Numbered from the stretch's first letter, positions 42,449 to 51,859 are shown. The stretch is DNA of 64,000 nt from CAYJEQ01 sp964369235 (GCA_964369235.1 CAYJEQ010000003.1:20621-84620); one strand, 5' to 3'. The notes: generated by a model not told the origin, from the sequence alone. Made by a program: numbers and translations.

Positions 42449-43534
42449 TTAAACTGTTTCATATGGACAGCTAGTAGAAGTTACAATAAACTCTACCTTA
42501 TTAGTAAGCGCAGATAACTCCTTAGCCAGAACAGGTAGTACAGCATTTTCTGTAAAGAAGTGACCACCGTCTATTAATGCTAGTCCACTATTTAAGCTAT
42601 CTACAATCTGATCATGTTTTAAATCTCCAGTAATGTAGGCATCTGCGCCTTTGCCACTAGCAAGGCCAATTAGGCTACCGCCAGAGCCACCACATACAGC
42701 TACTTTATTAACTATTTTATCGCCATTAGTTACTCTAATTATGTCAGCACCTAAGGCAGATTTCACTTTACTAGCCAGTTCTCTAGCTGTAATACTTTCA
42801 GCTAATGTACCAATAAACCCTAAAGGTATATCCACAGAATAGGATTTGTTTTCGGTTAAATAGTAGGAAGGTACTTCGTAGGGGTGGGCTGATTTTAGTG
42901 CAGATACCACCTGTGATACCAAATGGTTTTCACAAAGAATTTCTATGCGATCTTCTATTACTTCCTCAGCTGTATCTACTGCACCAATGTAGGGGATAGC
43001 GCCCTCTGTTGGGGTAAATCTTCCAGTGCCACCATAGATGGTGTAACTACAATTTTTATAGTTGCCAATTTTGCCACCACCTGATTCCCCCATGGCTTTT
43101 AGGACTTTTTCGGTGTGAGTAGTAGGAACATGAAGGGTAATAAGGGTGGAATTTATAGTTTTGCTGGTTAAAAGCGGTGTAATGTCACATAGCTTTACAG
43201 CTTCGCAAAGTGCCTTATTTACGCCATTTACAGCAACATCAAGGTTGGTGTGGGCAGAGATTACCCCTATGCCACTATTAATAAGCTGAAATGGTATACT
43301 ATTACCTTTAACAGACTTAATACCATCAAAAATTACAGGATGGTGAGTGATTATAAGGTTAGCACCTATGGATTTAGCTTCGGAAATTACATTAGGAGTT
43401 ACATCTAATGCCAGTAGTGCTTTGTTTACTACAGTAGTTTCATCACCAATAAGCATACCACTATTATCCCATTTTTCCTGATGGGAAAAAGGTGCGATTT
43501 TATCAATTAATTTGTATATATCTTTAATAGTCAT
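42449..43534 (-). CDS. Nif3-like dinuclear metal centre protein (YqfO type)
   Basis: Member of the Nif3/YqfO (GTP cyclohydrolase I type 2-like) family, a hexameric metal protein of unsettled function. Family features are APFSHQEKWDNSGMLIGD, ALDVTPNVI, NLIITHHPVIFDGIKSV (metal His pair), SAHTNLDVAVNGVN and the C-terminal ITGDLKHDQIVDSLN and LIDGGHFFTEN. A PII-like insert between residues 130 and 230 (TLHVPTTHTEKVL, HPYEVPSYYL) makes the 361-residue long form. Its ATG shares a base with the trmK stop upstream. Confidence 0.93.
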   Translation of the reverse strand: MTIKDIYKLIDKIAPFSHQEKWDNSGMLIGDETTVVNKALLALDVTPNVISEAKSIGANLIITHHPVIFDGIKSVKGNSIPFQLINSGIGVISAHTNLDVAVNGVNKALCEAVKLCDITPLLTSKTINSTLITLHVPTTHTEKVLKAMGESGGGKIGNYKNCSYTIYGGTGRFTPTEGAIPYIGAVDTAEEVIEDRIEILCENHLVSQVVSALKSAHPYEVPSYYLTENKSYSVDIPLGFIGTLAESITARELASKVKSALGADIIRVTNGDKIVNKVAVCGGSGGSLIGLASGKGADAYITGDLKHDQIVDSLNSGLALIDGGHFFTENAVLPVLAKELSALTNKVEFIVTSTSCPYETV

Positions 43535-44214
43535 TATAACAGCTCCTTAATATCTTTTATAATTGTTTCGTAGATTTTAATGTCTTCATCTTTGTCTACA
43601 GTATCCTTTAATCCCTCTAGTCGTTTAGAGATATTATCATATATTCTCATTAGATAGCTATCTCTATACTCAGAAGTGCTAAGGGGGATTTTCCCTATAA
43701 AGGAAAAGGTAGGGGAACAGTCCATTTTAACACCAGTGTAGCCCACCTTAAGTATGCTGTATACAAATTTCCCTTCAGCTACTGGTATTTCCTGGGTAAT
43801 ATCAAAACCACGACTTAATAGGCCAATACGCAGTTTATCAGCTTTGGTCATAGGTTGTAGTATAAGTGTCTTATCTGTAAAATCCCACTGGGAATTATCC
43901 AGTATACTAAGTATTAAGTCCCCACCCATACCTGCAATGGTAACACAGTCAATATCTTTATAATTAAGTCCCACTAAACCATTAGTAAGGACACAGTCCA
44001 CCATATGGGTAAGATCATGGGTGCTTAGGGTAGCTTTAGCTGATTTTAAAGGCTTTTCATTTATGTCACAAGCATAACCTTTGGATATTTTGTCCATCTT
44101 AGCAAGGTAGGCAATAAGATAACCATGGTCGGTACCTATGTCAGCAAGCCTAGGCTTGTCCACCACCATATTAGCAATAGCTTGTAATCGTTTGTCTAGA
44201 ATTATTTTTTTCAT
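43534..44214 (-). CDS. trmK: tRNA (adenine(22)-N1)-methyltransferase TrmK
   Basis: SAM-dependent methyltransferase modifying A22 of tRNA. RLQAIANMVVDKPRLADIGTDHGYLIAYLAK opens the Rossmann fold, with VTIAGMGGDLILSIL and LILQPMTKADKLR as further family motifs. Length 226 residues. It precedes the Nif3-like gene with touching stop and start, the common Firmicute arrangement. The dnaG/rpoD genes that are often upstream are absent here. Confidence 0.94.
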   Translation of the reverse strand: MKKIILDKRLQAIANMVVDKPRLADIGTDHGYLIAYLAKMDKISKGYACDINEKPLKSAKATLSTHDLTHMVDCVLTNGLVGLNYKDIDCVTIAGMGGDLILSILDNSQWDFTDKTLILQPMTKADKLRIGLLSRGFDITQEIPVAEGKFVYSILKVGYTGVKMDCSPTFSFIGKIPLSTSEYRDSYLMRIYDNISKRLEGLKDTVDKDEDIKIYETIIKDIKELL

Positions 44215-44431
44215 GGGATAACCTTTCCTCTCGGTGAGTTTATAGGGATTGTAGCAAATGTAAGATGCTAATCACTATTCAGTACTAGAATAAATTTTAC
44301 ACTAGATAGCCTATCTAGTCAATTTATTTTAAAAAAGGTTTATTTTTTCTTTAAAAAGTTGTATACTATATTTTAGTGATTTTATAAACAAAATTTGCAA
44401 ATAGGAATATTATATATAAGGGGTGCTTAGT

Positions 44432-45802
44432 GTGCAGACAATCCATAAGGATATTTTAACAGATAAGAAGAAAATTCATTTTATCGGCATTGGTGGTTCA
44501 GGAATGTATCCACTGGTACAGATTTTACATGGTCAAGGTTTTGAGATTTCTGGCTCAGACATGAACACAGGAACTAATATAGAAGCAGAAATTGCTATGG
44601 GTATTACCGTTTATATGGGACATAGTAGTGATAATCTTAAAGATGCTGAACTGGTGGTATACACAGCAGCCATTAGTGAGGATAATCCAGAACTTCTTGC
44701 AGCTATGGAAAGAGGAATTCCTACAATCGAGCGTAGTATTATGTTGGGGTTAGTATCATCTTGGTTTAAAAATAGCATATGTATCTCTGGTACCCATGGG
44801 AAAACCTCTACAACTAGTATGACTACACATATTCTAATAAAAACTGGTGGAGATCCCTCAGCAGTAATAGGAGGAAAGCTACCTATTATCGGAGGTAATG
44901 GTAGATATGGTGCTAGTGATAATATGGTATGTGAAGCCTGTGAGTTTAATGATACTTTTTTAAAACTACAGCCTAATATTGCTGTAATACTAAATATCGA
45001 CGAAGACCACATGGATTATTTTAAAACCATGGACAATCTAATTGCATCTTTTAATAAATTTGCATCTTTAGCTAGGGAATATGTTGTAATTAACGGTGAT
45101 GATCCTAACTGCCATAAAGCAGTACAGGGGATAAAAGCCAAGGTAGTTACCTGTGGGCTTAATCCTAATAACGATTATTATGTTAAAGATATTGAGATTA
45201 AGGGACTGGGAAGCAGTTTCACCCTATGTAGTAAAGAGGGGGAGCTGTGCAGTATTAATCTTTCTGTACCAGGTATCCACAATATAACCAATTCCCTAAT
45301 GGCACTAGTATCTGCTATTCTTTCAGGTACAGCTATAGATAAACTAGCTGAGGGAATAGTGGATTTTGGTGGTGCTGGTAGAAGATTTGAGCTTCTTGGT
45401 AAGGTTAATGGAATTACCATAGTAGACGACTTTGCTCACCATCCTACAGAGATTGATGTAACTATGGAAACGGCAAAAAACCTAGGTTATAAAAATGTAT
45501 GGGCAGTATTTCAGCCCTATACCTATTCAAGAACAGCACTGTTACTAGAGGACTTTGTCACTGCACTATCTAAAGCAGATAGACTGGTAATGACAGAAAT
45601 AGTAAGTGCAAGAGAGGAAAATATCTATAATATCCACACAAAGGATATAGCCGATAAAATCCCTAATAGTTGTTATTTTAATAGTTTTCAGGAGATTTGC
45701 GATTATGTAATGAACAATGCCAAAGAAGGGGATTTAGTAGTTACAATGGGTGGAGGAGATATCTACAAATGTGCCCAGATGATGATAAATAAAAGTAAAT
45801 AG
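44432..45802 (+). CDS. murC: UDP-N-acetylmuramate-L-alanine ligase
   Basis: Cytoplasmic ligase adding L-alanine to UDP-MurNAc in peptidoglycan synthesis. GIGGSGM at residues 19-25, ATP-binding GTHGKTST at 120-127, NIDEDHMDYF and DDFAHHPTEI are intact, and C-terminal domain motifs AVFQPYTYSR and VTMGGGDIY follow. The start is the GTG 6 nt after AAGGGGTG; a GTG 9 nt earlier overlaps the ribosome site. The protein has 456 residues. It stands alone rather than in a division cluster and is followed by a strong terminator. Confidence 0.96.
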   Translation: MQTIHKDILTDKKKIHFIGIGGSGMYPLVQILHGQGFEISGSDMNTGTNIEAEIAMGITVYMGHSSDNLKDAELVVYTAAISEDNPELLAAMERGIPTIERSIMLGLVSSWFKNSICISGTHGKTSTTSMTTHILIKTGGDPSAVIGGKLPIIGGNGRYGASDNMVCEACEFNDTFLKLQPNIAVILNIDEDHMDYFKTMDNLIASFNKFASLAREYVVINGDDPNCHKAVQGIKAKVVTCGLNPNNDYYVKDIEIKGLGSSFTLCSKEGELCSINLSVPGIHNITNSLMALVSAILSGTAIDKLAEGIVDFGGAGRRFELLGKVNGITIVDDFAHHPTEIDVTMETAKNLGYKNVWAVFQPYTYSRTALLLEDFVTALSKADRLVMTEIVSAREENIYNIHTKDIADKIPNSCYFNSFQEICDYVMNNAKEGDLVVTMGGGDIYKCAQMMINKSK

Positions 45803-45813
45803 CATAAATAATT

Positions 45814-45865
45814 AAAGTCCCTCCCATAATAGGCTTATAAATATAGGTCTAGGGAGGGATTTTTT
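45814..45865 (+). terminator. Terminator of murC
   Basis: TCCCTCCC pairs with GGGAGGGA, extended by a G-T wobble and AAA/TTT, with a loop of about 26 nt, followed by TTTTTT. It separates murC from the surface-glycan cluster. Confidence 0.85.
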
Positions 45866-45928
45866 ATTTTTAAGGAGAATATATCCACCGATTCATTAAC
45901 AGAAATTACTATTATTACATTAGTCTTA

Positions 45929-47269
45929 ATGCTACTGGATTTAGCCATAGGATATAGTTTGTATTTCTATGAAGTCGGGATTATTTTGCTAGGGTTTATC
46001 TTAATAGCTTATGTTGTAGGTATTAGACATAAACTACTAGACAAAACAGGAATTTACTACAAAATAATTAAGGAAAATAAAGGCTTTATTACATTAATAA
46101 GTGTCTATATACTAAGCGATATAATAGGGTTTATTCTTACAGGTAATTATCAAATTTTCTATGAAAAATATCGGGTGGTTATGGCTAATATTACCCTTGC
46201 TTTAGCAGTGGTTTTAATTTTAGTAGAGAATAAGAAATTTTCCTTAATAAAAAGGACATTTGTAATAGGTGCTGTTATTACATCTATATTAACTTTAATA
46301 AACTATATTCTTATAAATGTGATACCAGTACACTATCTACTAAGGCTTACCCTTAGACAGGATTACAATGTGTTTGCCATAACCATACTATTAGGCTTTG
46401 TATTTGGGTTATTTATCCCTTTTGAAGATAGTGATAGTAAAAAACTAAGCTTTATTACTCCTTTTGTTATCTCTATTATCACCATACCTGTAATGATGTT
46501 ATCAGGATCAAGACGGGTATATATAATGATAATCCCTATAATGGTTATATGGTTAGTAGTGTTAATATACAGCCAAACTAAAAAAGGCAGTAAGATTTTA
46601 TTTAGGCTATCAGGGGTTTTCTGCTGTACTGCTATTACTATATCTACTGCATCTCTTATTATTACAGGTTTATCAGCTTATATTGACTACCTATACTATA
46701 CTCCAAATAGTGACCATAGTATTGAAGTGGTTTTATCCAGTGAAACATCATTAGAGGAACGATATAGCACCACCAAAACAGCAGATGCAATGGACAAACG
46801 GTATGGAATATGGCAGATCGCAGTAGATGAGTATAGTAGTTATACAAATATAGAGAAAATCATAGGAAAAGGCTCAGGAGAGAGTATAGAGATATATAAT
46901 GAGCCAATAGATACTTTAACCACATTATATGGAAATGAAGAGGATTATGTAGGTAAGCTATCACCACATAATTTTATACTATCAGATTTATTAGATGGTG
47001 GTATAGTTAGGGTGGTTTTAGCACTGTGGTTGACTTTACTAATAGCTATTAAGGTTATCAGCTATATACTACAGGACTTTTATAGGGGACTACCTTATGC
47101 AATCATTATTGGAGCTTTATTTATAGGACTACTAATATCCTATAGATATGGGATACTATATGACAAAACTCTAATGATTATTCTAGGTATGCTCTTTGTA
47201 GAGAGTTATTATAGAGGAGGTAAAACACATGAAAACCATAACTATGATAACATCAGTACACAAACATAG
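45929..47269 (+). CDS. O-antigen ligase/polymerase-like membrane protein (Wzy type)
   Basis: Polytopic membrane protein of at least 446 residues with about ten to eleven helices and a large extracellular loop (residues 250-350) containing AMDKRYGIWQIA and GKGSGES, typical of O-antigen ligase/polymerase proteins. It heads a cluster of glycan genes and probably polymerises or transfers the repeat unit. The start is uncertain. TAAGGAGA lies 51 nt before the ATG with no ATG, GTG or TTG nearer to it, while the frame stays open with a hydrophobic stretch (LTEITIITLVLMLLDL), so initiation may occur upstream at a non-standard codon. The gene overlaps the next by 41 nt. Confidence 0.82.
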   Translation: MLLDLAIGYSLYFYEVGIILLGFILIAYVVGIRHKLLDKTGIYYKIIKENKGFITLISVYILSDIIGFILTGNYQIFYEKYRVVMANITLALAVVLILVENKKFSLIKRTFVIGAVITSILTLINYILINVIPVHYLLRLTLRQDYNVFAITILLGFVFGLFIPFEDSDSKKLSFITPFVISIITIPVMMLSGSRRVYIMIIPIMVIWLVVLIYSQTKKGSKILFRLSGVFCCTAITISTASLIITGLSAYIDYLYYTPNSDHSIEVVLSSETSLEERYSTTKTADAMDKRYGIWQIAVDEYSSYTNIEKIIGKGSGESIEIYNEPIDTLTTLYGNEEDYVGKLSPHNFILSDLLDGGIVRVVLALWLTLLIAIKVISYILQDFYRGLPYAIIIGALFIGLLISYRYGILYDKTLMIILGMLFVESYYRGGKTHENHNYDNISTQT

Positions 47270-48320
47270 TGATGTAAGGATATACCACAAAGAGGGAAAA
47301 CACCTTATTAACAATAACTTTAAGGTAAATATTATATCCCCTAGTTTTTCTGGTAGGGATAAAAATGGTATTAGATTTATTAAGATGCAGTTACCTAAAA
47401 ACAGAATACTGAGAATAATATCATCTAACCCAGTAGCCTATAAGAAAGCTATAAGGGTAGAAAGTGACATCTATCATATTCATGACCCAGAACTACTACC
47501 AATGGCAGTAGCCCTAAGTAAAAAAGGACATAGGGTAGTTTATGATGCCCATGAGGATTTACCCAAGCAGATATTATCAAAGCAGTGGATACCCAGTATT
47601 CTTCGCAGTCCGATAGGGAAGCTATCAGAGAATTATCTTGATTATGCTACCCAGAAGCTATCAGCAGTGGTAACTGCAACCCCTATAATTAAAGAAAACT
47701 TTAAAAAAGCTATAGTCCTAGCAAACTATCCTGTTATAAGTGAGTGTTCTAAGGGGAAGGATTATTTTACTAGAGGGAATAATCTTTGTTATGTAGGAGG
47801 GATTAGTGCAAATCGTGGAATTACCCAAATGATTAAATCAACCATAGCTACAGACACACATCTATTACTTGCTGGGAGTATCTGGGACAAACAATCTCAA
47901 ATAGAGATAAACAAAGGTTTAAAGTCAAATAACATAAGTTACTATGGTTATCTTAGCAGAAATGAAACCTATAAGCTCTTAAATAAATCTAAGATTGGAC
48001 TACTATTACTGCAACCAACTACAGCTTATAAAGAGTCCATTCCTATAAAATTGTTCGAATATATGTTAGCTGGACTACCAGTAATAGCCTCGGATTTTAC
48101 CTGCTGGCGAGAGTTAATAGGAGATAGGTGCTGTATATATGTAAACCCAAATAACACTAAGGAAATAGTAAAATCAATAAACTATCTACTAAATAACCCA
48201 AAAGAAGCGAAGTTAATGGGGGAAGCTGGACGACAACAGGTAATGAGAAGATTTAACTTTGCTACGGAGGGGGATAGACTTATAAGACTATATCAAACGA
48301 TTGGAGGGGATAGGAATTAA
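47229..48320 (+). CDS. Glycosyltransferase, GT4 family
   Basis: Cytoplasmic GT-B glycosyltransferase of 363 residues. DVRIYHKEGKHLINNNFKV and IYHIHDPELLPMAVALSKKGHRVVYDAHED belong to the N-terminal acceptor domain, in shorter conserved pieces, and the C-terminal donor domain has IPIKLFEYMLAGLPVIASDF with the family Glu. GAGGAGG lies 8 nt before the ATG, inside the preceding gene. Sugar specificity is unknown. It belongs to the surface-glycan cluster. Confidence 0.9.
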   Translation: MKTITMITSVHKHSDVRIYHKEGKHLINNNFKVNIISPSFSGRDKNGIRFIKMQLPKNRILRIISSNPVAYKKAIRVESDIYHIHDPELLPMAVALSKKGHRVVYDAHEDLPKQILSKQWIPSILRSPIGKLSENYLDYATQKLSAVVTATPIIKENFKKAIVLANYPVISECSKGKDYFTRGNNLCYVGGISANRGITQMIKSTIATDTHLLLAGSIWDKQSQIEINKGLKSNNISYYGYLSRNETYKLLNKSKIGLLLLQPTTAYKESIPIKLFEYMLAGLPVIASDFTCWRELIGDRCCIYVNPNNTKEIVKSINYLLNNPKEAKLMGEAGRQQVMRRFNFATEGDRLIRLYQTIGGDRN

Positions 48321-49530
48321 TATACTTATAATTAATCAGTATAGTGGCTCTCCTAAACATGGTATGGAGTATAGAAATTATTCCCTAGGAAATCAGTGGA
48401 TAAAAAAAGGCCATAAAGTAGTTATCTTAACAGGTAGCTATAGTCATCTCAGAGGGATAAACCATAATGTAAATAAACCCATAACCTATAGAAAAATACA
48501 AGGGATAAATCACTGTATAGTTAAAAATTCACACTATAATGGCAATGATATAGATAGATATAGAAATATCGGTGAATTTTTACTAGGAGGGATGATAGTA
48601 GCAAAGGATTTAGTTAGAAGGTTTTCTCCTGATGTGGTTATATGTTCCTCTACCCATCCCTTTGATTTAATAGTGGGCAGATATGTTAAGTATCTGTGTA
48701 GATGCAAACTAGTTTATGAAGTTCATGATATGCTGTCATTAGGTATGGAGGAGATACATCATTATAATAAATCTCACCCTTTAATTAATTTAATAAAAAT
48801 GGCAGAATACTATGGATTTACAGGTAGTGATTTAACAGTGTCCATTCTACCTAGATTATCATTATATCTTAAAGAAAATAAAATAAGGACTAATAGGTAT
48901 GTAGTAATACCCAATGGCATAGAGATAGAAGAACAAGGGGAGATAGATTATAAACCCTTAGAAACCCTAGAGGGGATATATAAAAGCTATCCTAAGGTTA
49001 TTAGTTACTGTGGAGGCTTTGCCAAAGGAAATGCTATGGAGGATATTATCACAGTGGCAAAGTTAATGCCACAAATAGGTTTTCTTTTAGTAGGTGAGGG
49101 TGTGGAGAAACAAAAGCTAATAGCTCATAAAGAAAGACTAAAGCTTAATAATCTGTTTTTTCTAGATAGGACTAATAAAAAAACAGCAAAAGAAATAATG
49201 AAAAAATCCACAGGACTATATTTAGGCACAGCTGACTTAAGGCTATATAGATATGGTGTTGCCATGAATAAAATATATGATTATATGGATAGTGGTAGAC
49301 CTATTATATTTGCAACTAATTATCATGAAAATCCTATAGGTAGGTCAGGATGTGGTTTTATTGTGTCCTGTAATAATGAAAAGCAGGTTATGGAGGCGAT
49401 AAGTAGAATAGCAGAGCTAGAGGAAGATAAGCTTTGTGAGATAGGTAATAGAGGTAAAATTTATGTAAATAGTCATTATAACTATAAAGATATAGCCAGT
49501 AGATATATTAAGATATTGGAGGAACTATGA
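48316..49530 (+). CDS. Glycosyltransferase, GT4 family, probable AUU start
   Basis: GT-B enzyme of about 405 residues. It begins NILIINQYSGSPKHGMEYR after the start residue, exactly the family N-terminus. VVIPNGIEI, LLVGEGVEKQKL and a C-terminal YDYMDSGRPIIFATN block mark the donor domain. The only codon at the right place is ATT, whose last base is the first base of the preceding TAA, with GGAGG 8 nt upstream. A TTG 15 nt earlier would add EGIGI but overlaps that ribosome site and has none of its own. Overlaps the previous gene by 5 nt. Confidence 0.88.
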   Translation: MNILIINQYSGSPKHGMEYRNYSLGNQWIKKGHKVVILTGSYSHLRGINHNVNKPITYRKIQGINHCIVKNSHYNGNDIDRYRNIGEFLLGGMIVAKDLVRRFSPDVVICSSTHPFDLIVGRYVKYLCRCKLVYEVHDMLSLGMEEIHHYNKSHPLINLIKMAEYYGFTGSDLTVSILPRLSLYLKENKIRTNRYVVIPNGIEIEEQGEIDYKPLETLEGIYKSYPKVISYCGGFAKGNAMEDIITVAKLMPQIGFLLVGEGVEKQKLIAHKERLKLNNLFFLDRTNKKTAKEIMKKSTGLYLGTADLRLYRYGVAMNKIYDYMDSGRPIIFATNYHENPIGRSGCGFIVSCNNEKQVMEAISRIAELEEDKLCEIGNRGKIYVNSHYNYKDIASRYIKILEEL

Positions 49531-50708
49531 GAATTAGAGAAGAATATCTAGAATTTGCAAGACCTTATGAAAGTAAAAATCAAGAAAAATATCTATTAGA
49601 GGCAGTAAGAGGTGGCTGGTTATCCACAGGTAGATATACGGAAAAGCTAGAAGAAGAAATAAAAAATCTAACACTAACCAGCTATAGCCTAGGGGTCAAC
49701 TCCTGTACGTCAGGACTACACCTTGCATGTGTGGCATTAGGCATAGGTAGAGGGGATCAGGTCATAGTAAGTTCTATGACCTTTTGTTCTACAGTGAATG
49801 TGGTGGAGCATACAGGGGCAGAGGTGGTTTTTTGTGATATTGATTATGATACAGGGGTAATGGACTGTGATGTACTAGAGGGACTTATTACACCCAAAAC
49901 CAAGGCAATTATTGCTGTGCATTACAGTGGGAACTGCTGTAATATGGATAGAATAAAAGATATAAGCAGAAGATATAATCTTAAGATTATCGAGGACTGT
50001 GCCCATAGTTTAGGCAGTTATTATAAAAATAACCATACAGGGGCTATTGGTGATGTAGGTGTTTTTAGTTTTTATGCTACAAAGAATATATCCACAGGTG
50101 AGGGTGGTATGATCGTAAGTAATGATGAAACACTACACAGTAAAATGAGAATACTAAGTCTACATGGCATGGATAAAAACGCCTACAAAAGATACAGTGA
50201 AAATGCAAACTGGAAGTATGATGTGATAGCTTTAGGGTATAAATATAATATGAGTGATATAGTGGCGTCTTTAGGCTTGGGTCAGCTAGAGGAATTTGAC
50301 TATATACAGGCTAAAAGAAATAAGATAGCTACCAGTTATCTTAAAGAACTTAGCTATATAGAGGGGATTACGCCACTAGATGTTACAGCTAATACTATAC
50401 ACAGTCACCATCTACAGGTTATCAAGGTAGATAAAGACATACGGGATAGGGTAATATCGGTAATGAAAACTAGATATAAAATAGGTACTAGTGTTCATTT
50501 TACACCAGTAAATCAGTTTAGCTATTATAAAGGAAAAGGAAATGAAACTCCAGTTGCAGATAGATTTGCTAGGGAGATAATCTCACTGCCAATCTACCCA
50601 AGTATGGAGCTAGAGGATGTGTACTATGTTGCTGATGCCCTTAAAGAAACTACCCACTGCTTTACAAGGAGAGGAAACAAGAAAATGCTACCAACAGTTA
50701 CAGGGTAA
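49527..50708 (+). CDS. DegT/DnrJ/EryC1/StrS aminotransferase
   Basis: PLP-dependent sugar aminotransferase that makes amino sugars from nucleotide-linked keto sugars. YLLEAVRGGWLSTGRYTEKLE, VNSCTSGLHLACVALGIG, IEDCAHSLGSYY and GDVGVFSFYATKNISTGEGG (with the PLP Lys) match the family. The start overlaps the preceding stop (ATGA). The last 15 or so residues look like an extension compared with relatives and overlap the sugar transferase frame. No 4,6-dehydratase or acetyltransferase of the same pathway lies in this window, so they must be encoded elsewhere. Confidence 0.93.
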   Translation: MRIREEYLEFARPYESKNQEKYLLEAVRGGWLSTGRYTEKLEEEIKNLTLTSYSLGVNSCTSGLHLACVALGIGRGDQVIVSSMTFCSTVNVVEHTGAEVVFCDIDYDTGVMDCDVLEGLITPKTKAIIAVHYSGNCCNMDRIKDISRRYNLKIIEDCAHSLGSYYKNNHTGAIGDVGVFSFYATKNISTGEGGMIVSNDETLHSKMRILSLHGMDKNAYKRYSENANWKYDVIALGYKYNMSDIVASLGLGQLEEFDYIQAKRNKIATSYLKELSYIEGITPLDVTANTIHSHHLQVIKVDKDIRDRVISVMKTRYKIGTSVHFTPVNQFSYYKGKGNETPVADRFAREIISLPIYPSMELEDVYYVADALKETTHCFTRRGNKKMLPTVTG

Positions 50709-51312
50709 AGCTAATTACTTAATATGTAAGAGAATTATGGATATAATAATCTCTATAGCACTGCTATTACCTACCATTGTTATTGGATTAATAGTTGCTA
50801 TAGCTATAAAGCTAGAAGATGGTGGTAAAATAATCTTTACCCAGAAAAGGGTGGGGCAGTATAGTAGATTATTTAGTATATATAAATTTCGCAGTATGAC
50901 CGAGAAAGAGAGAGATTATATCTGTAAAGATGGTAGTGAGATAACCAAAGTAGGAAGATTTATAAGAAAATATCATATAGACGAGCTACCACAGATAATA
51001 AATGTTTTAATAGGGGATATGTCCATAGTAGGATCACGGCCTGAACTACCCTCATATGTAAAAACCTATAATAATAAAGAGTTATCACTATTTCTTTTGC
51101 CAGTGGGGATTATCTCAAATGCAAGTCTACACTTTAAAAATGAAGATCAAATACTTTGGGGAAGTACTGATAAATCCTTATATAATAAGATTTTAAAAGA
51201 AAAACTGCTAATGGATTTAGAGTATATTAGTAGTATTTCTTTTAAAACAGATATAAATATTATAGTAAAAACGATTTTGGAAATAATTTTTTTACATTCA
51301 AATAGACATTAA
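50626..51312 (+). CDS. Polyprenyl-phosphate sugar-1-phosphate transferase (PglC/WcaJ type)
   Basis: Initiating transferase that loads a sugar-1-phosphate on undecaprenyl phosphate. One re-entrant helix near the N-terminus (MDIIISIALLLPTIVIGLIVAI) leads to the catalytic domain with FTQKRVGQYSRLFSIYKFRSM, KVGRFIRKYHIDELPQIINVL and GSRPELP. The start is uncertain: the ATG 9 nt after AGAGG gives an 83-nt overlap with the aminotransferase gene. An additional strong AAGGAGAGG at 50666-50674 has no in-frame canonical start after it. With the DegT enzyme it suggests an amino-sugar-initiated surface glycan. Confidence 0.9.
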   Translation: MLLMPLKKLPTALQGEETRKCYQQLQGKANYLICKRIMDIIISIALLLPTIVIGLIVAIAIKLEDGGKIIFTQKRVGQYSRLFSIYKFRSMTEKERDYICKDGSEITKVGRFIRKYHIDELPQIINVLIGDMSIVGSRPELPSYVKTYNNKELSLFLLPVGIISNASLHFKNEDQILWGSTDKSLYNKILKEKLLMDLEYISSISFKTDINIIVKTILEIIFLHSNRH

Positions 51313-51505
51313 ATGTCTTGTAAAATTATCTAACTTGGTGTATAATGTACTTTAGCATTACTGTGGCATATTTTATTTTAAAGGATAATTATATATTAAT
51401 TAAAACTAGTTAAGGTCGTAGCATTTATAAGTATATATCTTTACAAGTAGTTATAATATAGTAAAAGATAGCTACTGACTAAGCGAGAAAGGAATGGTTG
51501 TAATT

Positions 51506-51859
51506 ATGATTAAGTTAGAAAATCATATGGGTGTAATAGAAATTTCAGAGGAGTATTTTGCTAATCTAGTTGGACACTCTGCATCAGAGTGCTTTGGTGT
51601 TGCAGGGATGGTTGCTACCACTGCTTCACAGGGTATTCGTTCTGTAGTTGGTTCTCAGGAGGTTAAAGACAAAGGTGTTAAGGTTAAGGTTATTAATGGT
51701 AGACTTATAATCGATTTACACATTGTTGTAACCTATGGAGTTAATATATCTGCTATTGTAAAGAGCATAGTAAACAAGGTGCATTACACCGTTGAAGAAG
51801 CAACAGGATTAGAAGTTGCTAAGGTTAATGTATATGTTGATGGTATGCGTTCTGAATAG
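51506..51859 (+). CDS. Asp23/Gls24 family protein (second copy)
   Basis: Small protein of about 117 residues of the Asp23/Gls24 family, shorter and different from the copy at 17819-18196. MGVIEISEEYFANLVGHSASECFGVAGM and IDLHIVVTYGVNISAIVKSI plus KVNVYVDGMR are the family parts. The ATG is 12 nt after GAAAGGA. It precedes the FakA-like gene by 69 nt, the standard clostridial pair. Confidence 0.93.
   Translation: MIKLENHMGVIEISEEYFANLVGHSASECFGVAGMVATTASQGIRSVVGSQEVKDKGVKVKVINGRLIIDLHIVVTYGVNISAIVKSIVNKVHYTVEEATGLEVAKVNVYVDGMRSE

Noticed and set aside
44340..44431. Promoter for murC with TATACT as -10
   Set aside because: The -35 at 17 bp (TTTATT) is too weak to separate from AT-rich background.
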